From: Lobosporangium transversale | Lineage: Eukaryota; Mortierellomycota; Mortierellomycetes; Mortierellales; Mortierellaceae | Assembly (NCBI RefSeq): GCF_002105155.1 | Contig: NW_019029017.1 | Location: 124,001 to 188,000, forward strand | Direction: 5' to 3' | Length of the DNA: 64,000 nucleotides | Shown here: one piece after another, positions 58,776 through 64,000 of the stretch | Numbering within the stretch: the stretch's first letter is position 1 | How the letters are laid out: every line of letters starts with the position of its first letter | Made by a program: the position numbers and the translations under genes | The notes under the pieces: model-generated | The model's database searches: none | Told to the model about the DNA's origin: nothing | Seen by the model: only the letters and a program-made list of their open reading frames with translations

Positions 58776-60037
58776 AAGAAAGAAAGGAAAGAAAAAAAAA
58801 AAAAAAAAAAAAAAAAAACTCATTGACATGGAAAGCCAAATAGGAATGTTCGCGGTTTTTGCTGTTAATATCACTATTATTATCATTATTACAATTATCG
58901 TTATTGTTATTATGACTACTATTGTTACTATCACTTCTTCCCTCATCCTTTTACTGCACTCTATATAAAAAGATGCGTTAAATGTGACAGGAAAGTCCTG
59001 ATCAAAATTTTACAGAAGTCTGTGCTCTCAAATTCAGAGATTGAAAATGATGATGGAGGAGAAAATTTGTTTATGTACATGTACATGTACGCGACATACG
59101 CGCTCTTGGGAGATGAAGGTTAGTTAGTATATGTAATAAAGATTGCATGGGCATCTTAATATTTTTCCACAATGTAGTTGCTTTGCGCTACTCTGTTGGC
59201 AATGAAGCAAGCTCTCAGAACTTTAAATTAATTCGTTCACATCCAACCATGTTCTCGTTTTCTGATTGTCGGTTTTTCATTATTATTAATATTATTATTA
59301 TTTTCATAAATCATGTCATCTCATTTAAAATATTCATCACCATGGCATTTGGCTTTCTCATTAAAGGTCTTGTTGTTTTTTGCTGTTGTTTGTGGGGATG
59401 GAATTGCGTACCTTTTTTTTTTTATCATTTATTTATTTAACAAAGGATTTTTTATAGTGTGGGGGATAGTGATGGGCAGTGTGACAAGAGTCGACGGAGG
59501 GTGTGCTCACTTTTCTGGGGTGTGTGTTAGTCTACTTTAATACATGGAGCATCGACAAACAAACAGTTACATCGCCCTAGCACAACCAAACTAAAATTAG
59601 GCAACCTTCAAAGGATAATTCGTCGACTGCAAGGAACAAAAGGAACAAGGGTGCTTACAACATGTGCTTAACAACCATGCAAACCTATTCTACATGTACA
59701 ATGTGTATTATAACTGACTGAGCAATACCATCTGGACAAGCAATTTTTTTTTTTTCCTTCTTCATCTCCACCTTCTTCTTCTTCTTATTTCTCCTCTCCT
59801 CTTCTCCTTCATTAACCATCATCATCATCATCTTTTCCTTGTCTTTTTTTTTTTATTTTTTTTTATTTAAAAAAAATCCTCCGTGCCTAAACGTCTCATT
59901 CATTCATTCAATTCTCATTTGACCTTCCATTCTCCTGAACAAGCCTTTTTCATTATTACTTCTTACACAGTTAAAAAAAAAAATAAAAAAAAAAAGGAGA
60001 AGGAAAAGGAGCGGAAGAAAATAAAAAATAAAAAAAA
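58776..60037. other. intergenic, RING-gene promoter at right
   Basis: A run at about 58794-58818, alternating (TTA)n-like sequence 58862-58930, and a CT-rich tract 59757-59850 followed by A-rich DNA immediately before the RING gene start. No gene recognised. Confidence 0.5.
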
Positions 60038-62839
60038 ATGTCAGCGGCGGATGTCTCTTTGACCATATCAAAGTCGTCTGCTAGATCTGGATCTGAATCT
60101 GATTCCACAATAACAGTACAAAATGCATGTAAACCCGTACACAGCTTAGACACACATGCAATAGCAACATCCTCGCACCAGCAAATTCTCGACCATGACA
60201 AAGCAATAGAAGCAATTGAAGCAACAGGCGCAACAAAAGCACATCATTCTAATTATCATCAGCCTTCTCTCCCTCCTCTTTCTCCTTTTGAACCCATTTC
60301 CTCCACTTCAACGAGTCCCACTGCGAGTACCACAGCCCCTTCTCCACCTCCTTCTCCTTCTCCATTCCCATCTCCATCTTTATCATTATCTCCTCTTCCC
60401 TCTCATTCTTGCTATTACTCCCCTGTGACCACGCCCTATCCCATCGTATACTCTTCTCCCTCTCTTATTGACTCTGCCCGTTCTGCTTCCTCTTCTGCAT
60501 CAGCCCTTCATTCACTCTCTTCTTCCCCATTCACTTCTCACCCACCACTTCGATCTTCCATCCCTCCCCCTCCATTATATTCCCTTCCACTTTCACTTTC
60601 GCTCTCACTTGACCCATCGCAACCACAGTCACAACAACACATCTCCAACAATACCACTACCAGACCTTTGTCATTGTCTCTTTCTCTTTCCTCTCCTTCT
60701 TCTCCTTCTGTTCATGCATCTGGTTCTTATCCTCAACTAGAGTCACATTCAAACTCATATTTTCCACCTCTGTATCAAGATTGGAGAAACATTCCCAGTA
60801 TCATGTCAACTTATCCGCCACCGCCCTTGTCCCCGGTCATTCCTTCAATCCCACAATTATCCACACACTCGCCACAAAGTGTTTACAACCTTGGAGATGG
60901 TCAAGAACAAGCCAACAACAGCCCTACACCCAGCTTAACTAATACATCCATAACTACAACCAACAACACCCGTCCTCGTTCCGTCCTTGACCTGGCCATC
61001 GACACCGCAAGTACAAATCCTGCTGGTCGTCGTGTGCGAAGGAACGTTGTGACTCGATGGCGAAATATTCCTCGCAACGCACGTATCTTTCTGACGTTTA
61101 ATGTTGTCATGACAATAGCCAAGGTATGTGACAACGAAACTTTTTTAATTTATCATTCGGTATATTCTTCCATGCAGAAATACATCTCCCATCTCGTAAT
61201 CATGGAGTGCGTCATTTAGTCTGTTTGAACCTTGGGAATTTTTAAAAAGTTTATTCAATATCGACCCGTTACTTCTTGCAGCCGTTTTGTGTTCTCCAGA
61301 AAGCCTTCATTCTATTCTTACCATTATCAGCAGCACTCTCACCATCATTCCTAAAGCGGGTCACCACAGCACACCAAAAAATGATGGAGATTGACCTCTC
61401 AGAAACAATAATGTCGGGGTTAGAAGAAAGAGACAATAAACTCGTTCATCATCTGGACAGTAAGGGTTCGATCAATCATGGCAAAAAAGTACAGGCATCA
61501 CTTCATAGAACACAAAACACATACACACACGCATACAGTATAAAAGAATCCATGGTGAAGCTTTTCAGTTCCTTCATCTCCATTATTCAGTACATTTTAA
61601 GACGCATACAGGCTCCTTGATCTCTGGAGCTTTTATATATACATATATATATATAAATGTATGTGTGTGTGTTTATGCATACAAGTATTTTTCGTTAGAT
61701 GACACCAACTGAAATACCGATATATTTGGCTTTTTTTTTTTTTTATTATTTTGCTACTATTGTGCATATAGATTGTGTCAACAATCGTAGTTTTGATCTT
61801 AGATAAAGATGCATACTGCCCGTATCTAAAGGTTTTGCTTCTGCTCTATGCTATCCGATCGGCTATTGGCCTACCCTTCTCAGCTTATGCTCACTTACAC
61901 CCACGTATCCAGGGAGCACCACTCACGACTCGTGACATTATTCTGGAACGACAAAGGACTTTAATGGAGATTGCAGGAACCTGTCTGTTCTTTCTTTCCA
62001 ACTACTTTTTGTTCACTCAGGTCGACTGTCGAGTGAGAGCACCTGCGGTTTTTTACATGACAGTTGTTCATGTGATTCTGGGCTATATTGTCATTCTCAT
62101 CCCCATCATTTTATGCTTGGCTGTCATCCTATGTTTGCCATTGGTGCTCCATATCATGCGTGCTCTGGATCTAGGCCCTGTTGTAGGGGTCAAAGGAGCA
62201 ACCGACGAAATGATTGATGCTATCCCAATTGTCAAATATCGCAGACCTGTTGAAGTAGCAACGAATGAGAGCACTCGAAGCACAGTGGTGGATTTAAGTT
62301 CGACGGATGATAGGATTGAAGCAGGAACGCCTTTGTCAATCATAGCTCCTACAACTAGCGCTCCATCAGCTGTATTGGGTGCACCCAATTCATCTTCAGT
62401 ACCACAGTCTGCACCCCAAACACCAAAGAGAGGTCTATTTGGGTTTTATAAGAGAGGCAAAAAGTTGTCTGGAACGAACAAGAATAGTGATGGGTCTCTA
62501 CCCTCACAGGATAGCAATTCGGTCGAATATTTGACGTTGTCAGACCCGCAGGATGCGATTTGTGCGATCTGTCTTTGTGACTATGAGAATGAGGAAGTTT
62601 TGCGAAAGATGAACTGTAACCATTACTTTCACAAGGATTGTGTGGATGAATGGCTGCGGTTGAATAGATGCTGTCCACTATGTAAACGCGATATTGAGGA
62701 GCTTGCAGGAGTGCGGGAGCCAACAGATACGAACACAGGAACAGGAACACAAGCAACGACCTCTTCACCATTGTCTTCATCACCTTCTCCAACTCTGCCA
62801 TCTGTGTCGCAACCTACTATGACTGGATCTCGTTCATGA
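60038..62839 (+). CDS. membrane RING-H2 E3 ubiquitin ligase candidate
   Basis: Two exons (60038-61123 and 61772-62839) join in phase for 717 residues. Residues 1-320 are Ser/Pro-rich and disordered. A basic patch (GRRVRRNVVTRWRNIPR) precedes helix 1, which is split by the intron (IFLTFNVVMTIAK | IVSTIVVLIL). Further hydrophobic segments are YLKVLLLLYAIRSAIGL, LMEIAGTCLFFLSNYFLF and a long VFYMTVVHVILGYIVILIPI continuing to about 490. The RING-H2 at about 628-670 is complete: CAICLCDYENEEVL, then NCNHYFHKDCVDEWL and CCPLC (C-x2-C, C-x-H-x2-H-x2-C, C-x2-C). A membrane-anchored ligase acting in ER, Golgi or vacuole quality control is likely. The intron is 648 bp, long for this window. Confidence 0.88.
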
Positions 62840-62869
62840 TTATCCAGGTGAACATAATCAATTTACGAC

Positions 62870-62904
<35 letters not shown>

Positions 62905-64000
62905 TTACAAAGCCTGTGCCTGTAATTGTAAAAATGTATTCTAGAAGAAAATAAATAAATAAATAAATAAAAGACAATGTACGTCATGATCATCGGGGGA
63001 GGTTAAAAAATAAGGGGGCGTAGTGTTCTTTAAAAGTTGTTTGTTAAAAAGTCGAAAGAATGACCGGAGCTTACGACTGTCGAAACTTCACCATTGTACT
63101 TTCTTGGTCCAAAAATGGACTGGATTGTCAAGAAGTTTGTTCATTACGTGAGGCACTTGAGCAGCTACATGTACTTGCAATACTTTAAAGGGCATGGTTC
63201 AAAAACAAAAACAAAAGATCCCCTATTTTTTTTTTTTCTTTTCTTTTTTACTTCTCACAATAAGTATATATCCGTATATGGTATGTGGCAGGCCATTAGT
63301 TAACGCCATGATGTTGTCTGTTCTTTCCCTTTGTACTCCAAGGGACGAGGTACTTAAAGAAAGAGAGAGAGGAGAGATGATGTTCATGCATTTTGAGAGA
63401 TTATAGGCAATGACGGACAAACATCAACTCAACCGAGAAGGACGCAGATGTTGTTGATATGCTGATAGAGCATAAATATAAACAAAGAGTTTGTTCGATT
63501 ATTATTATTATTATTATTATTATTTTGTCTATCACCGAGTAATGACTTGCCTAGCAATAATCATGCACAATGTGGAAGGAGAGAGAGTCTGTTGTGAAAA
63601 GATAAATAATAAGAAGGTACAATAGTCCGCAAAATAAATAAGAAAACGATGCCAAAGAGTAAATAGAAAACAAAGGTGCTCTATGTTCATGTATGATGTA
63701 TAATATAATATATTCATGATGAGTTTAGTTAGTGAGGGTTCCAACAGAGCTTTAAACTGCTCATGGAGATTCCTCATGACAATTAACTCCAGATCCGTTA
63801 TTCAGAACAAATTTCTTTCATCTTTGAAAAGTAACGCCTACACACATTATATTTACAAAACTTGTACACAACAGGAAAAGGCTACAAAAAAAAAAGCGCA
63901 ACTTTGCTAGCCTAGAGATCACAAAGATTGTCAATATGATATAAACATATTTGTGTAGTTCTACTGAACAATGTCGCTGAACCATGCATAAAACAATGTT
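62840..64000. other. 3' flank and intergenic, no gene seen
   Basis: A run at about 62874-62901, (AAAT)n near 62948-62971, and (ATT)n at about 63499-63525. No coding block recognised to the window end. Confidence 0.5.

Noticed and set aside
1-64000. CRISPR arrays, rRNA genes, bacterial-type operons
   Set aside because: None seen; gene structure is plainly eukaryotic.

Overview
The window is nuclear DNA from an intron-rich, early-diverging fungus, most likely Mucoromycota and plausibly Mortierellomycotina. This placement is an inference. It rests on short GT-AG introns in almost every gene, a tyrosine-kinase-like protein with an HRDLHGGN catalytic loop, a betaine-lipid synthase relic, a Fanzor (eukaryotic TnpB) locus, and more than twenty A or T runs of 20-35 bases in introns and gene borders. 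Exon joins were worked out by hand from splice sites, reading phase and family similarity; no transcript data were available.

Left part (1-23 kb): a bZIP transcription factor cut by the window edge (minus); a short Prp6-like HAT-repeat protein (minus); a decayed arrestin-like gene (plus); a divergent pair made of a mitochondrial RF-like GGQ protein (minus) and TDP1 (plus); a 212-bp inverted-repeat element; an N-myristoylated TKL kinase (minus); and GPI11/PIG-F (plus).

Middle (23-38 kb): acyl-CoA oxidase (plus), a small single-pass membrane protein (minus), ERH in five exons (minus), sharing a 177-bp promoter gap with a LOC1-like ribosome-biogenesis protein (plus), an insulin-degrading-enzyme/Ste23 protease with both a mitochondrial-type leader and a C-terminal SKL (plus), and a full-length ABCC/MRP transporter (minus).

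Accessory island (39-46 kb): the most unusual part. On the minus strand an XPG/FEN1-like nuclease module is spliced, by the best gene model, in frame toward a Fanzor RNA-guided-nuclease module. The Fanzor part is broken by a 478-bp solo LTR with a GTGG target duplication, and removing the LTR restores the reading frame. A second, decayed Fanzor copy lies on the plus strand beside it, followed by another copy of the same LTR.

Right part (46-64 kb): a large disordered coiled-coil protein (minus), the AP-1 gamma adaptin APL4 in 11 exons (plus), a kappa-class GST/DsbA-like protein with a 6-nt microexon (plus), a BTA1 betaine-lipid synthase pseudogene (plus) and a membrane RING-H2 protein (plus). 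The housekeeping genes cover tRNA-release/ribosome rescue, DNA repair, GPI anchors, vesicle traffic, peroxisomal beta-oxidation and detoxification. They do not form an obvious pathway cluster.
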